Shown here: positions 45,030 to 54,083 of the stretch, piece by piece
Layout of the letters: each line of letters starts with the position of its first letter
Numbering within the stretch: the stretch's first letter is position 1
Made by a program: the position numbers and the translations under genes
The notes under the pieces: generated by a model
What the model was told of the DNA's origin: nothing
The model's database searches: none
Seen by the model: only the letters and a program-made list of their open reading frames with translations
Source: Roseburia faecis
GTDB lineage: Bacteria > Bacillota > Clostridia > Lachnospirales > Lachnospiraceae
DNA length: 64,000 nucleotides
NCBI RefSeq assembly: GCF_001406815.1
Contig: NZ_CVRR01000019.1
Coordinates: forward strand, 310,001-374,000
Direction: 5' to 3'

Positions 45030-47479
45030 TCCAAATCCACCTCACTTTTTATCGGCGGTCTGGTATCAAAGGCATGGAGCAGTTCTACAAAGACAGGGTG
45101 TATCTGTACCACGCCGACACGCCCGTATAAATCCTGCATTAAGCATTGTCCGTTCTCCAAATCCCTCAAACGTTTCTGGTTGTTTTCGTCCTCACTGTCC
45201 AGTCCGAAAAACTCTAAGGTCTGTTTGATTTCATTGGTATCTGTGGAGCGGAACGCAAACTTTAAACCGATGTTATTTTTTAGGCTTTCTTTCGATACGT
45301 CCCCAGAGGATTGTGTTACGAAATAAACTCCGGCGTTCATGGCTCTACCAGCACGCACCAGCTTATTTGAGAGTGTTTCACCCTGTGCCACATTTAAGAA
45401 CGCCCATGCTTCATCAAGGTCTACAATCTTAAAAATGCTTCGGTCTGAATGGATAAAGTCTAAGGCAAAGGTAGATATTACAATCAACATTGCCACCGAT
45501 AATAATTCAATGGTCGTGTATTCGTCAAAAGTAGTATCTTTATCCGGCAGAACCAAATCTGCAACCTGTATGATATTGAGCTGGTTATCCAGACTGATAG
45601 TGTTTTTCGCTGTTCCGTCTGAAAAGAGCAGGTGTGCAAAATCATAATTTGTAAAACTGTCAATATGATTTGCGATATGGTTTGCAATAGGCGTATTTTC
45701 TTTCCGTAATTCTGTGATAACATTTAGCAATCCTCTGTGTTCACTTTCTGATACTTTGCTGATTGCACTGATAAGCACAGGGAACTTGTCTCCATCACGG
45801 GTTGAGATACCTGTTAAAAATGTTAAAATTTCTTTTGCCAGTGTAGCTCCGTCCTCTTTATCTTTCATAATTACAAACGGGTCAAGAAGCCCTGCATTTT
45901 CCTTGTCGCTGGTAAGATTTACAATGTTGATTTCCTCTGCAATCTCCGGCAGTGTTTCTTTCCAGTTCCCACGCTCACTTTTCGGGTCTAGGATAACTGC
46001 CTGTCCACCGAACAGAACGGAATAATATACCAGCAGGTTATTACAGAATGATTTTCCACCACCAAGCGAACCGACAAAAGCAGAAGCCAACGCATTTGTG
46101 ACCGTACCTTTTACCCCTTGACTGGCAAGGGACGGTTGCAAGTAGACATTTCTTCCCGTATCCACGGAATATCCGATATAGATTCCTGTGTTTTCGCCCA
46201 ACATCTGGGTAGCACCAAAACCAAGTCCGGCTAAAAAATCAGATTTTACATACTGGATATAATCATTGATATAACGCTTGCTGGCTGGAAGAAACTCTCC
46301 ATGCAGTCCCATCATATCTCCGGCAGGACGTACCAGCTTCACGTTCAAATCATCGTAAAAGTCCTTGACTTCATCACAACGGCGTTTCAGTTCGTCAAGA
46401 TCGGGTGCAGATACCCGTATGACGTAACTTAACTTGTACATACTTTCCTTGCTCTGGTCTAAATCTGTTTCCAGTTCATCGACACTATCCAAGGCTTCCA
46501 CCACATTTGAACTTGTTTCGTTTCCGGCTTGATAGGCGTGATTGTCCAAGTCCTTTAATTCCTTTTTCTTGTTACGGACAGTGGTTAAGGCTTTCTTATT
46601 CCCGACAATCTCAACATTCATGGACGTATCCACAGGGAATGTGAACTGCTGTTGCTGGAAATAAAAGATTTCCGATGATGGGAAGTCCAGCTCCCCGACA
46701 ATGGCATTGACCGTAAAGTAGGATACATAGCTTTCGCTGTCCTCATGTTCCAGACGCAAATATCGCTGGCTTTCTTCCACCACGCAACGGGTAGGACGGA
46801 TAAGGTCATAATACTTAATCAGTGTTTCTCTTTTTAATTTTCTTTTTGGAAGAGGATACACATAATCTTCATAAGCTATCCCGTCCCTGCCGTAGAGGTG
46901 TTCCATCAGATAGGCAAAATCTTTGGCTTCCAGTCGGCGGATTTTGAATCTACGGGAGATTTTGTTTTCCAGCAGTTTTTCCATCTTCGCATAACGGTTG
47001 ATTTCATCATTGCTCATGGAAACAAAGTCATTCATCAGCGTGTGCCTTACCTCATTCAAAAACTCACGGAATGTCAGAAATACCGATTTTTTGATGTTCT
47101 TCAGATTGACTTCGTCCTCTGTGACCATGAGCTTGAATCCCAGAAAGAAACGGTAATCCACTTGATTGTCGCCTATCATAGATACAAGGGCTTCGGTCTG
47201 GTCGTCTATTTTCTGATAGGCGACTTCCTTTAATTTCCCCGTTACCAGCTTCTTTGACTGTTCCTGTATGCTTCGGATTGAGCTTTCGGTTGCAATCTGC
47301 AACGCATGAATCTTTCCCTCACGGGACTGTGCGATAAGCTGACGGAAGCTGTCATGCACAAGGTATTTCTGTTCTGGGGATAAGAATGAATAATTGTACG
47401 GTATCAGCTCATAGTAGGCGAACACCTCATTGTCCTTATTCCAGACAAGGTTATTGTCGATATATTTAATCGGGAACAT
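45026..47479 (-). CDS. VirB4-like conjugation ATPase (Tn916 Orf16-like)
   Basis: 817 residues. Walker A FVGSLGGGKSFCNNLLVYYS, Walker B IVDLDEAWAFLN and the downstream YFVTQSSGDVSKESL segment identify a VirB4/ConE ATPase. It powers assembly or operation of the mating channel. Overlaps its neighbours by a few bases on both sides. Confidence 0.95.
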   Translation of the reverse strand: MFPIKYIDNNLVWNKDNEVFAYYELIPYNYSFLSPEQKYLVHDSFRQLIAQSREGKIHALQIATESSIRSIQEQSKKLVTGKLKEVAYQKIDDQTEALVSMIGDNQVDYRFFLGFKLMVTEDEVNLKNIKKSVFLTFREFLNEVRHTLMNDFVSMSNDEINRYAKMEKLLENKISRRFKIRRLEAKDFAYLMEHLYGRDGIAYEDYVYPLPKRKLKRETLIKYYDLIRPTRCVVEESQRYLRLEHEDSESYVSYFTVNAIVGELDFPSSEIFYFQQQQFTFPVDTSMNVEIVGNKKALTTVRNKKKELKDLDNHAYQAGNETSSNVVEALDSVDELETDLDQSKESMYKLSYVIRVSAPDLDELKRRCDEVKDFYDDLNVKLVRPAGDMMGLHGEFLPASKRYINDYIQYVKSDFLAGLGFGATQMLGENTGIYIGYSVDTGRNVYLQPSLASQGVKGTVTNALASAFVGSLGGGKSFCNNLLVYYSVLFGGQAVILDPKSERGNWKETLPEIAEEINIVNLTSDKENAGLLDPFVIMKDKEDGATLAKEILTFLTGISTRDGDKFPVLISAISKVSESEHRGLLNVITELRKENTPIANHIANHIDSFTNYDFAHLLFSDGTAKNTISLDNQLNIIQVADLVLPDKDTTFDEYTTIELLSVAMLIVISTFALDFIHSDRSIFKIVDLDEAWAFLNVAQGETLSNKLVRAGRAMNAGVYFVTQSSGDVSKESLKNNIGLKFAFRSTDTNEIKQTLEFFGLDSEDENNQKRLRDLENGQCLMQDLYGRVGVVQIHPVFVELLHAFDTRPPIKSEVDLE

Positions 47480-47855
47480 AGGTCACACTCCTTACTGCCG
47501 TGATAGTTTCCTCAAATTTCTGCTTATGCAGGTTCACGGCTTTTCCGGCATAAGTCACTTTGGGACGCAGGGCATACAGAACCATCGTCTTGATGTAACT
47601 GTATGGCTTTTTCCCGTCAAAGGTTTTCTGTGACATAAACCATGTAAGAGCAACGGGAATCCCGAAATATTTTAAAAATGCTCCCTCAATCATGGAAAGT
47701 GGCGGTACATCTGCAAACAGAATGATGATAAATTCCGTCAGTACAAACCATGTAATCTGGGTAAAGGTCACGGGGAATGGCAGGTTTACATCATTGATGG
47801 CATACAGTACCTTTTCCACGTTCCAGATACTTGTATAACTTCGGATTTTCTTCAC
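47466..47855 (-). CDS. TcpE-family conjugal membrane protein (Tn916 Orf17-like)
   Basis: 129 residues with two adjacent membrane helices (about 33-75); starts MKKIRSYTSIWNVEKVLYAI with a GTG codon and an AAAGGAG site. Its C-terminus overlaps the VirB4-like gene by 14 bp. It matches the TcpE/ConD channel subunit. Confidence 0.88.
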   Translation of the reverse strand: MKKIRSYTSIWNVEKVLYAINDVNLPFPVTFTQITWFVLTEFIIILFADVPPLSMIEGAFLKYFGIPVALTWFMSQKTFDGKKPYSYIKTMVLYALRPKVTYAGKAVNLHKQKFEETITAVRSVTYVPD

Positions 47856-47968
47856 TTGTAAATGCTCCTTTCTTCATTTTCATAACAACAGGGACAGCCG
47901 GATTTTCCAGACTGCCCCCAAGAGAAAAGCTGACAGTAGCACCAGTGGCGGTGCTGATCTGCCAGCCC

Positions 47969-48472
47969 TTAACGCAGTACCTCACAGATACCAGCGTTTG
48001 TTGCAATAAATGTCCCCTCTATATCGAGGTCACGCCCGTAGGCTTCATAGTCGATATAGTTCTGTAAAGAGGACGGGATTTCTCCGAGTATCTGTTCTTC
48101 ATCAATCAGATAGTAGGCTAAATCGGTCATCGTTTCACAGCCGGAATACAGAATGATGTCGTCCTTATGTTCCACCAGTTCTTCCAGACTTCCATAGCAG
48201 GATATAAAACTGTCCAAGTCGTCCAGCAGGTAATCCGGTAATTCTTCCAACTGCTCATAGATACGGTTCAGTTCTTCGATGGAAATGTATTCGCTAATCT
48301 CCATCGGGAAGTTGTCCGTATCATGGATTGCGTATTCTTCGTACTCTGCATTTAAGCCGATACGTTCTGCAATCACTTCTTCGTCCAACGGAAAAGAGAA
48401 CCAGTCCCCGACCAGTTCTCCCTCATTGTACTTGCCAAGATTGGCTATATAGACTTGCATATCATCAAGCAT
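47969..48472 (-). CDS. ardA: ArdA-like antirestriction protein (copy 1)
   Basis: 167 residues, strongly acidic: MQVYIANLGKYNEGELVGDW, then FSFPLDEEVIAERIGLNAEY, EEYAIHDTDNFPMEISEYIS and the C-terminal IDYEAYGRDLDIEGTF. This is the ArdA fold, a DNA mimic that blocks type I restriction enzymes upon entry into a new host; Tn916 Orf18 is the known homologue. First of three related genes in a row. Confidence 0.95.
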   Translation of the reverse strand: MLDDMQVYIANLGKYNEGELVGDWFSFPLDEEVIAERIGLNAEYEEYAIHDTDNFPMEISEYISIEELNRIYEQLEELPDYLLDDLDSFISCYGSLEELVEHKDDIILYSGCETMTDLAYYLIDEEQILGEIPSSLQNYIDYEAYGRDLDIEGTFIATNAGICEVLR

Positions 48473-48488
48473 AAACGGTCACTTCCTT

Positions 48489-48884
48489 TCACTCATTGTA
48501 TTCATAAAATCTGCCATGCACACACAGGAAATGTTCTGATGTTTCTTCCATATCTGAACAGTTCCGATGGTATGTAATATTGCAAAGTCCGGCTTCCAGC
48601 TCTTGCAGGTTTGAAAACCATTCTCTTTGAATTGCAGGTATATCTTCGGGTGGGATTTCACTCTCTGAAATTGCAAGGCAGACATTATTTAGCAAGTCGA
48701 GGTCTGTATCTTGCAGGATTTCAAAAGGAAAATCATAATCACTGATAAGATAACGGTCACTGTCCGGCGGTAAACCAATGGATTGTTTTAATGCTTCTAT
48801 GTTGCAGGGAAGTGTAAACCACGCACAGCATGTATCTTTTTCCTGTTCATCAAGATTGATAACAAATACTTTCATTTCTGCCAT
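48489..48884 (-). CDS. ArdA-like protein (copy 2, shorter and divergent)
   Basis: 131 residues from the ATG at 48884 (AGGTGG site upstream; a longer GTG-started frame is less likely). MKVFVINLDEQEKDTCCAWF, then GLPPDSDRYLISDYDFPFEI follows the same pattern as copy 1, but the second half is shorter and retains only the end of the ArdA tail (FLCVHGRFYEYNE). Acidic. It may act on a different restriction enzyme or be a decayed paralogue. Confidence 0.75.
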   Translation of the reverse strand: MAEMKVFVINLDEQEKDTCCAWFTLPCNIEALKQSIGLPPDSDRYLISDYDFPFEILQDTDLDLLNNVCLAISESEIPPEDIPAIQREWFSNLQELEAGLCNITYHRNCSDMEETSEHFLCVHGRFYEYNE

Positions 48885-48899
48885 AAGCAATACCACCTG

Positions 48900-49391
48900 T
48901 CAAAGTTTGAACATACCGTTGTTGCAGAGAGCATAACGTCCTTTTTCTTCCAGTTCATGGGCGTAGGCTTCCAGATTAAAATATTTCTTTCCTTTTTCGG
49001 AAAGAGCAGAAAATTCAATGTTATGCTCCAAGCGGTAACGGGCAACGTCCATGATGTTGTGACACTCTGGATAAAACAAAAATTCTTCGGATTCCTGCAA
49101 TAAATCCTCTACACCGCCACAATAAGGAATCAACTCTTTGTATGCCTGCTGAACTTCTGGCGATAAATCCGTGTAAGCAAAGTATAGCTTGTTTAATCGT
49201 CTGACAGAAGTTGTCCTTACAATATCGCCAGCAAAGGGGAGCTTCATATCTGTGATTTGATAGTCTTTGCTGTCAGCTTCCACACCGAGCAGGTCACGGA
49301 ACAGCTCATAATCAATGGGTAAATCAAACCAGCGAGAGGTTTTATCCTCTGCTGATTTGGTCGTTTCAATCAATACGCTACATTCTTCCAT
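48900..49391 (-). CDS. ArdA-like protein (copy 3)
   Basis: 163 residues, acidic. SRWFDLPIDYELFRDLLGVE, DYQITDMKLPFAGDIVRTTS and the tail YFNLEAYAHELEEKGRYALC parallel copy 1 along its length. The start MEECSVLIETT differs. It lies 15 bp upstream of copy 2, so the three are probably one transcription unit derived from ancient duplications. Confidence 0.82.
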   Translation of the reverse strand: MEECSVLIETTKSAEDKTSRWFDLPIDYELFRDLLGVEADSKDYQITDMKLPFAGDIVRTTSVRRLNKLYFAYTDLSPEVQQAYKELIPYCGGVEDLLQESEEFLFYPECHNIMDVARYRLEHNIEFSALSEKGKKYFNLEAYAHELEEKGRYALCNNGMFKL

Positions 49392-49425
49392 CGTAATTCA
49401 GTCCTTTCTTCTAATTTTGAGTATG

Positions 49426-49459
49426 AAAAAAGCAGTCGATCATAACTGAAAGACTGCTT
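49426..49459 (-). terminator. Terminator after the YcxB-like gene
   Basis: Perfect 8-bp stem (AAGCAGTC with GACTGCTT), 14-nt loop, then T residues on the minus strand. It would limit read-through from the YcxB-like gene into the ArdA cluster. Confidence 0.7.
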
Positions 49460-49474
49460 AACTCTAAAACAATA

Positions 49475-50002
49475 TTAAAGCGTTTCTTCTTTTAAATTCT
49501 GACTCAAAAGGGATTTTAACTCTTTTACATCATTTTCAGACAAATCATTTTGATTAACAAGAACCATTTCATTTTTTATTGTTCTGATATATATGTAATT
49601 TCTGAAAATCCCCCAACATTTAAAGGCGTTCCAATGATTAGTCCCGTTACCAATATCAGAACTAACTGCAACTCCATCGGTATCAAAACAATATTCACGT
49701 TTTCCCGAAGTCAGTTTATTATCCATCTTTGAATGAACAATATTTATTACTTTTTTCTGAAATGTGTTAGCTCCGTTTATGATAATCCAGATAAAGAAAA
49801 CTGAAAATAATAATCCAATAATACCATAGCCAATACGACTATTCATAAAGCAAAGAATCGTGTATATTAACATTATGACAGCCATCACAGACGATAACCC
49901 TGTTGCAAATTTACGTTTCTTTACATTTTTATCACTGGCTAAAACGATTTCTTTTAAAATATCTTGTTCTTTCTGTCCGATTTCAATACTGTATCTAACC
50001 AT
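49475..50002 (-). CDS. Membrane protein, YcxB-like C-terminal domain
   Basis: 175 residues. Two membrane helices (about 36-56 and 60-80) lie between a short N-terminal part and a C-terminal domain (CFDTDGVAVSSDIGNGTNHW; NYIYIRTIKNEMVLVNQND) like the YcxB/PH-like family. AT-rich and lacking a Tn916 counterpart, it is probably an accessory insertion in the operon. Function unknown. Confidence 0.7.
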   Translation of the reverse strand: MVRYSIEIGQKEQDILKEIVLASDKNVKKRKFATGLSSVMAVIMLIYTILCFMNSRIGYGIIGLLFSVFFIWIIINGANTFQKKVINIVHSKMDNKLTSGKREYCFDTDGVAVSSDIGNGTNHWNAFKCWGIFRNYIYIRTIKNEMVLVNQNDLSENDVKELKSLLSQNLKEETL

Positions 50003-50081
50003 AATAAGAATCTCCTTTAAACATTTTAATGATATTAGTATATTACCACAAGTTTGTGTTCAAAATGTGGGATTCTTAATT

Positions 50082-50303
50082 TTACGCTCCAATAATCTTA
50101 TTGAATAACTGTAACAATACGTCTTTTACGCCGGATGCATTGAATACAAGACCAACGGCTACTAAGGCAACTACCAAGAATCCGATAAGTTTGGAAAACT
50201 CACGCTTGAATCCCAAGTAGATTCCGATAACAACAATCGCCATCAGCACAAGGCTCTGTGCGTTGCTTAAAAACCAGTTATAAAGGTTCTGTCCAAAATT
50301 CAT
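50082..50303 (-). CDS. Small conjugation membrane protein (Tn916 Orf19-like)
   Basis: 73 residues with two membrane helices (about 15-30 and 37-55); MNFGQNLYNWFLSNAQSLVL start. Overlaps the DUF3789 stop by 4 bp (ATGA). Resembles pilin-like small transfer proteins of Tn916-family elements; exact role unknown. Confidence 0.75.
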   Translation of the reverse strand: MNFGQNLYNWFLSNAQSLVLMAIVVIGIYLGFKREFSKLIGFLVVALVAVGLVFNASGVKDVLLQLFNKIIGA

Positions 50304-50434
50304 GCTTTCTTTTCTCCTTTCAGTTCCATCATTTTTCGGTCAGACTGTCTGCCAGCCTGTAAAATACACATGGCAATCACGCCAACTGTTCCACCTAAAG
50401 AGAAGAGCAGGAAGTCAAATAATAATCGTTGCAT
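50300..50434 (-). CDS. DUF3789-type small membrane protein
   Basis: 44 residues: MQRLLFDFLLFSLGGTVGVI with one membrane helix, then a basic tail ending KGEKKA. It lies between mobT and the orf19-like gene with overlapping stop/start codons. DUF3789 proteins are common at this place in conjugative elements; function unknown. Confidence 0.78.
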   Translation of the reverse strand: MQRLLFDFLLFSLGGTVGVIAMCILQAGRQSDRKMMELKGEKKA

Positions 50435-50437
50435 TTT

Positions 50438-51670
50438 TCAATTCTCCTTTTCTAAAATCACATCTTCGGTAGATGTGGTCTGTTGTTCGATTATCTTGTA
50501 GTGCTTTTCCGTCAGTTTTGTGGATTTACGGATTTCTTTCAGATAATCAACGCCTGTTTTTGCTGTGATTGTTTCCAGCATTTTAAGTGTCGGGTCAACC
50601 TGCCGTTGAATCCAGCGTAGAGTTCTGTCCAGTGTGTAGGGTTCGGGTTTGGTCGTGAGCTTTAACGGCTCTCTGTTTTCCCCGATGAACCACGCCCAGC
50701 GGACAGATAATTTCCAGTCGCTCCGTTTCTTGTCTGCTTCCTTATCCACAAAGCGTACATAACGGTTGATAATAGAAAATGCCGTCCGTTCAGCGTCATA
50801 GTAAGTCAGCAGGTCACGGACAGCATAATAAGCACGTTCATTTTTCAACCGTATTTCAAATCTGTTTTTTATGGGTGCTTCCTCAATGGGAATCCCAAGT
50901 TTGATGTACTGCTCATAGCTTTTTTCATAGACACAGAAGTACACCTCACTTTTCAGTGAACCGATATAAAGCGTATACCCCATACCAGCCTTGTCCTGTT
51001 CCTCATGCTTGACCAGTTCGCCGGAAGCATAGGACTTAAAGGAACGGAACACCGATACACATTCCTCATTCCGGCATTTTTCGGTTAGTTCTGGAATATC
51101 TAACATTCCCGTATGGTCATTGATGGCAAGGTCAAGGCGTTTCATCACACCACCGTCCACCAGAGCGTCCATAAGAAAATCATACCAGCTCCGTTCCTGT
51201 GCCAGCAGATAACTTTCAAACTGGCGACAGCCTTTTCCTTTCAGTTCCAGCAGGACACCTTTTTCTTCATCGGGAGAAGTATATACGAAAATATCTCCGA
51301 TGTAGTAGTGTTCTGTATAACTGTAATGCCCGAAGTCCTCATGTATCATGTACTGAATATTGAGCTGTAAAATATCTTTGATGATGTGTCCAATATCCAG
51401 TGTCGGAAACCGTATCCTCACATAATCAAACAGCATGGTAAGCGGTGCTTCTGGATTGAATTTTTCCAGAGCTTCCAAAAGTTTCACTTTCATTTCTTCT
51501 GTGACCGCCACCTTGCCGGATTCGATACGGCTTAAATGTTCACGGCTGATTCCAGCCATGACCGCAAGTTTCGTCTGGGATACACCGTACTGCAAACGTC
51601 TGTCTGCAAAATCCTGTATCCACTCTGTATCATTCAGTGCGATACCCCCTTTACGAAAAAACTGTGACAT
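50438..51670 (-). CDS. mobT: MobT relaxase / replication initiator (Tn916 Orf20-like)
   Basis: 410 residues from an ATG at 51670. An N-terminal helix-turn-helix (YGVSQTKLAVMAGISREHLS) is followed by the Rep_trans-type relaxase domain (KRLDLAINDHTGMLD; SVYEKSYEQYIK-like region; NRFEIRLKNERA). It nicks oriT and also supports rolling-circle replication of the excised circle. The ATG lies inside the second arm of a terminator hairpin; an AAAGGGGG site further on suggests that initiation may occur about 12 codons downstream at CTG (LNDTEW), so the start is uncertain. Confidence 0.92.
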   Translation of the reverse strand: MSQFFRKGGIALNDTEWIQDFADRRLQYGVSQTKLAVMAGISREHLSRIESGKVAVTEEMKVKLLEALEKFNPEAPLTMLFDYVRIRFPTLDIGHIIKDILQLNIQYMIHEDFGHYSYTEHYYIGDIFVYTSPDEEKGVLLELKGKGCRQFESYLLAQERSWYDFLMDALVDGGVMKRLDLAINDHTGMLDIPELTEKCRNEECVSVFRSFKSYASGELVKHEEQDKAGMGYTLYIGSLKSEVYFCVYEKSYEQYIKLGIPIEEAPIKNRFEIRLKNERAYYAVRDLLTYYDAERTAFSIINRYVRFVDKEADKKRSDWKLSVRWAWFIGENREPLKLTTKPEPYTLDRTLRWIQRQVDPTLKMLETITAKTGVDYLKEIRKSTKLTEKHYKIIEQQTTSTEDVILEKEN

Positions 51671-51689
51671 TTTTTATCCGATGTCACAG
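51662..51689 (-). terminator. Hairpin over the mobT start
   Basis: Perfect 9-bp stem (CTGTGACAT with ATGTCACAG), 10-nt loop, followed on the minus strand by six T residues. Its second arm contains the first in-frame ATG of mobT. It could be an attenuator or part of the oriT structure. Confidence 0.65.
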
Positions 51690-51697
51690 CAGTAAAA

Positions 51698-51824
51698 AAA
51701 GCTACCAAACGCTTGATTTCAGCCAAGAATCGGTAACTTTTGTGTATGTTTCCTTGTGATTTGTGCCCCTCTGTTAGATACCGAGGGGCTTGATATATGC
51801 TGGCGTGGCTACCGCCACACCAGC
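51698..51824. other. Origin of transfer (oriT)
   Basis: Lies between mobT and tcpA, where Tn916 and ICEBs1 have oriT. Nested inverted repeats: AAAGCTACC with GGTAACTTT (51698-51740, 8 of 9 pairs); GCCCCTC with GAGGGGC (51765-51789), whose minus-strand TATCTAACAGAGGGG resembles the nick-region repeat CTAACAGGGGGG known from ICEBs1; and GCTGGCGTGG with CCACACCAGC (51799-51824, one mismatch). MobT probably nicks within the middle repeat. Confidence 0.85.
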
Positions 51825-51828
51825 AAGG

Positions 51829-53220
51829 CTAGTCCGTACCTGTGGCTTTCGCTTCGCACGCCACCTGTCCGTCCTGCCTTATGTGTATAAGTTCCCCAAT
51901 CGTACCTAAGAAATCATAACCTTTGGGTACAAGGGGAGTGTAAAATTCAGATATGACGCTTGTTCCCACATCACAGTATCCACGCCCTTTGATTCGCTTC
52001 TGGAAAAACTGCTTTTTTACATCACTTCCAAAGAGCATACCGTAGCCGAGTTCACTCATGCGACCAAGCCCCACACGGAAGTTAAAGTTATCTCTGATAC
52101 CGTCCCCGAAATACTTTGCGTCTGGACGCTGGCAAGCCACAATCAGAAAGTATCCAGCCTGTCTGCCGAGCATGACGATTTTCTTTAGCTGGCTTAACAG
52201 GGCTGTGCTTTCTTTTGTCGTGAGCATTTCCAAGAACGCCACATATTCATCAAAGATAAGGAACTGTGGAGCAAGCCCCAGATAGGTATAGTTTTCCCCT
52301 GTGCGGTAGTTCGGGTGCAGTTTCATTTCCTCCGAGCGTGTGACCATGCCCTCATAAAAGGCATTGACGCACTCAATCATATCGTCTTTGGTGTGGTAGA
52401 CATTTCCCATGACGGTTCCTAAGTCTGCAAGGTCAGCGTTTTTCGGGTCAAGAATGTATAAATCCGTATTGGTTCTAAGCAATGCTTCAATGATGGTCAG
52501 CAGAAAATAGGTCTTTCCACCACCTGTACCACCGCAGATAAGGGCATGGGGAAGTGAATCATATTCCCACACCAGATTTTTCATTAACCGCAGACCGCCG
52601 TTTTCGGCAATCACTTCATCAATCGAAATACGGTTCGCTATCATATCATAGAGCAGGGTGTATTCGATATAGCCGTCATGCAGTGTCTTATCAGTCAGCT
52701 CACAGTACAGCCCCGATTCCAATTTGTCCTCTAAGGACAGAAGCTGTTCTTGATATTTTCCCATTGTGATTTCACACAGGATATGGAGCAATCCATTTTC
52801 CATCTGGTAATAAATTTTCGGAAACCACACGATTTTTTCTCTTGATCTGCTTTGCAGGTCAGTGAAAAAAACGCTGTCTTTGGTGTTCTCCGCTTCATAC
52901 CATTTATTTTCCAGCACCATGCGAGCCAGCTTTTGTCTGTGTAGCAACCGCTTGATACGGTCATATCCGTAACGGTAGTAGAGGAAAGCGACCAATGCAC
53001 AAACACCAGTCGCTATCAGAACCGTAATGGAATTGTAGGCAGTCCAAGTAATTCCGGCATGGAGCAGGTTAAAATCTTTCCAGTCTATAACAAGGAGCTG
53101 TCGCAGATTCAGTAGCAGGAACACCTCAACGAACAGGAGCAACAGCCAACCGATACAGAAGTGATAGACCAGCGATTTGTCACTGGCACGAATCCTGTTA
53201 CCTTTCTTTTTCCACGTCAT
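51829..53220 (-). CDS. tcpA: FtsK/SpoIIIE-type coupling ATPase TcpA (Tn916 Orf21-like)
   Basis: 463 residues. Two membrane helices (about 22-45 and 60-82), Walker A ALICGGTGGGKTYFLLTIIE, Walker B QFLIFDEYVAFLEM and the arginine-finger region. It links the relaxosome to the mating channel. The stop abuts oriT. Confidence 0.95.
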   Translation of the reverse strand: MTWKKKGNRIRASDKSLVYHFCIGWLLLLFVEVFLLLNLRQLLVIDWKDFNLLHAGITWTAYNSITVLIATGVCALVAFLYYRYGYDRIKRLLHRQKLARMVLENKWYEAENTKDSVFFTDLQSRSREKIVWFPKIYYQMENGLLHILCEITMGKYQEQLLSLEDKLESGLYCELTDKTLHDGYIEYTLLYDMIANRISIDEVIAENGGLRLMKNLVWEYDSLPHALICGGTGGGKTYFLLTIIEALLRTNTDLYILDPKNADLADLGTVMGNVYHTKDDMIECVNAFYEGMVTRSEEMKLHPNYRTGENYTYLGLAPQFLIFDEYVAFLEMLTTKESTALLSQLKKIVMLGRQAGYFLIVACQRPDAKYFGDGIRDNFNFRVGLGRMSELGYGMLFGSDVKKQFFQKRIKGRGYCDVGTSVISEFYTPLVPKGYDFLGTIGELIHIRQDGQVACEAKATGTD

Positions 53221-53233
53221 ACGCTAACACCTC

Positions 53234-53617
53234 TTATTTCTTCGGCGGTTGCTGTGGAGCATTGTTCTGTGGATTTCCGGCATGAGTGCCTTTGTTCTTC
53301 AAAACAATATCGTCTGCTTTTACATACCAGTCCACATCTGCACCACGGTAATTTGCATTGGCTACCGTATCTGCAACAGGATTGATAAGTTCCACTTCGG
53401 CGTTGTAGTCATAGTCCTTTAACGGAACAGTCGCCGGAACGGATACCTGTATCATGCGTCCCTGTGTGTTGCACTTCAAATCGTAAGTACGCTCCTTGAT
53501 TTCTTCACTGACCGTTCCATCTTCATTCTGTACATGAACCTCACGGCGTAATGCGGAGAACTTCAACACTCCGAATGTCTTTTCTTTATCAATGACGATT
53601 CCATTTGCTAATCTCAT
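53234..53617 (-). CDS. DUF961 protein (Tn916 Orf22-like)
   Basis: 127 residues. IVIDKEKTFGVLKFSALRRE and QVSVPATVPLKDYDYNAEVE follow the DUF961 (YdcP) pattern; the tail is Gln/Pro/Lys-rich. Homologues in ICEBs1 (HelP) are helicase processivity factors for element replication. Paralogous to the next gene upstream. Confidence 0.88.
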   Translation of the reverse strand: MRLANGIVIDKEKTFGVLKFSALRREVHVQNEDGTVSEEIKERTYDLKCNTQGRMIQVSVPATVPLKDYDYNAEVELINPVADTVANANYRGADVDWYVKADDIVLKNKGTHAGNPQNNAPQQPPKK

Positions 53618-53632
53618 AATCTGAATACCCCC

Positions 53633-53956
53633 TTATTTATTTTCTACTGGTAACATATCGTCTGCAAGTAAGATGTAATTGACAAATCCACGTTCCCCGA
53701 TTTTATAACCATCGGTAGTGATTCGTGGGTTGATAAGTTTTACTTTCTGCTCCGGCGAAAAATGTTTTTCGCCAGCTTTGGCAGGAAGTGTCACAACTAC
53801 ATCATCGGCTCTCTGTACATCGGAATACAGGTTGTAGCTTCTGTTAATGACAGCTATACGCCCGTTGATTCTCTGCTGTTCCGTAGTATTTTCTCCGGCA
53901 AACTCCAAGTTTCCGAATGTCTTTTCCATGTTTGGTACGACAAATCTTAATTCCAT
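53633..53956 (-). CDS. DUF961 protein (Tn916 Orf23-like)
   Basis: 107 residues. MEKTFGNLEFAGENTTEQQR, then SDVQRADDVVVTLPAKAGEK, the second DUF961 copy. First gene of the conjugation/replication operon after the palindromic region. May act in plasmid-like replication of the circle. Confidence 0.88.
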   Translation of the reverse strand: MELRFVVPNMEKTFGNLEFAGENTTEQQRINGRIAVINRSYNLYSDVQRADDVVVTLPAKAGEKHFSPEQKVKLINPRITTDGYKIGERGFVNYILLADDMLPVENK

Positions 53957-54007
53957 AAATGATTGACCTCTTTTCTTTCTGTTTTATTTTCTTTCCTGCT
54001 GTACTTT

Positions 54008-54083
54008 GTGGGGAGCTACACTCCCCACGCCCCTAGTGGACTTCACGCTCCCGTAAACCAAGTGCTTCACGGGAGCGTGAAGT
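54008..54083. repeat. Strong palindromes between the surface-protein gene and orf23
   Basis: GTGGGGAG/CTCCCCAC (54008-54028, 5-nt loop) is followed by a perfect 15-bp inverted repeat at 54040-54054 and 54069-54083 (ACTTCACGCTCCCGT with its complement). Inside the second arm an alternative 7-bp hairpin (CTTCACG-GGAG-CGTGAAG, 54065-54082) competes with it. The region, 178 bp without a gene, may hold a single-strand origin or regulatory RNA structure. Confidence 0.75.

Noticed and set aside
47791-48006. Minus-strand ORF of 71 residues between ardA copy 1 and the TcpE gene
   Set aside because: Overlaps both real genes in another frame and has no ribosome site of its own.
54008-54083. Possible CRISPR-like repeats
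   Set aside because: Only paired inverted arms, with no spacer-repeat periodicity and no cas genes anywhere in the window.
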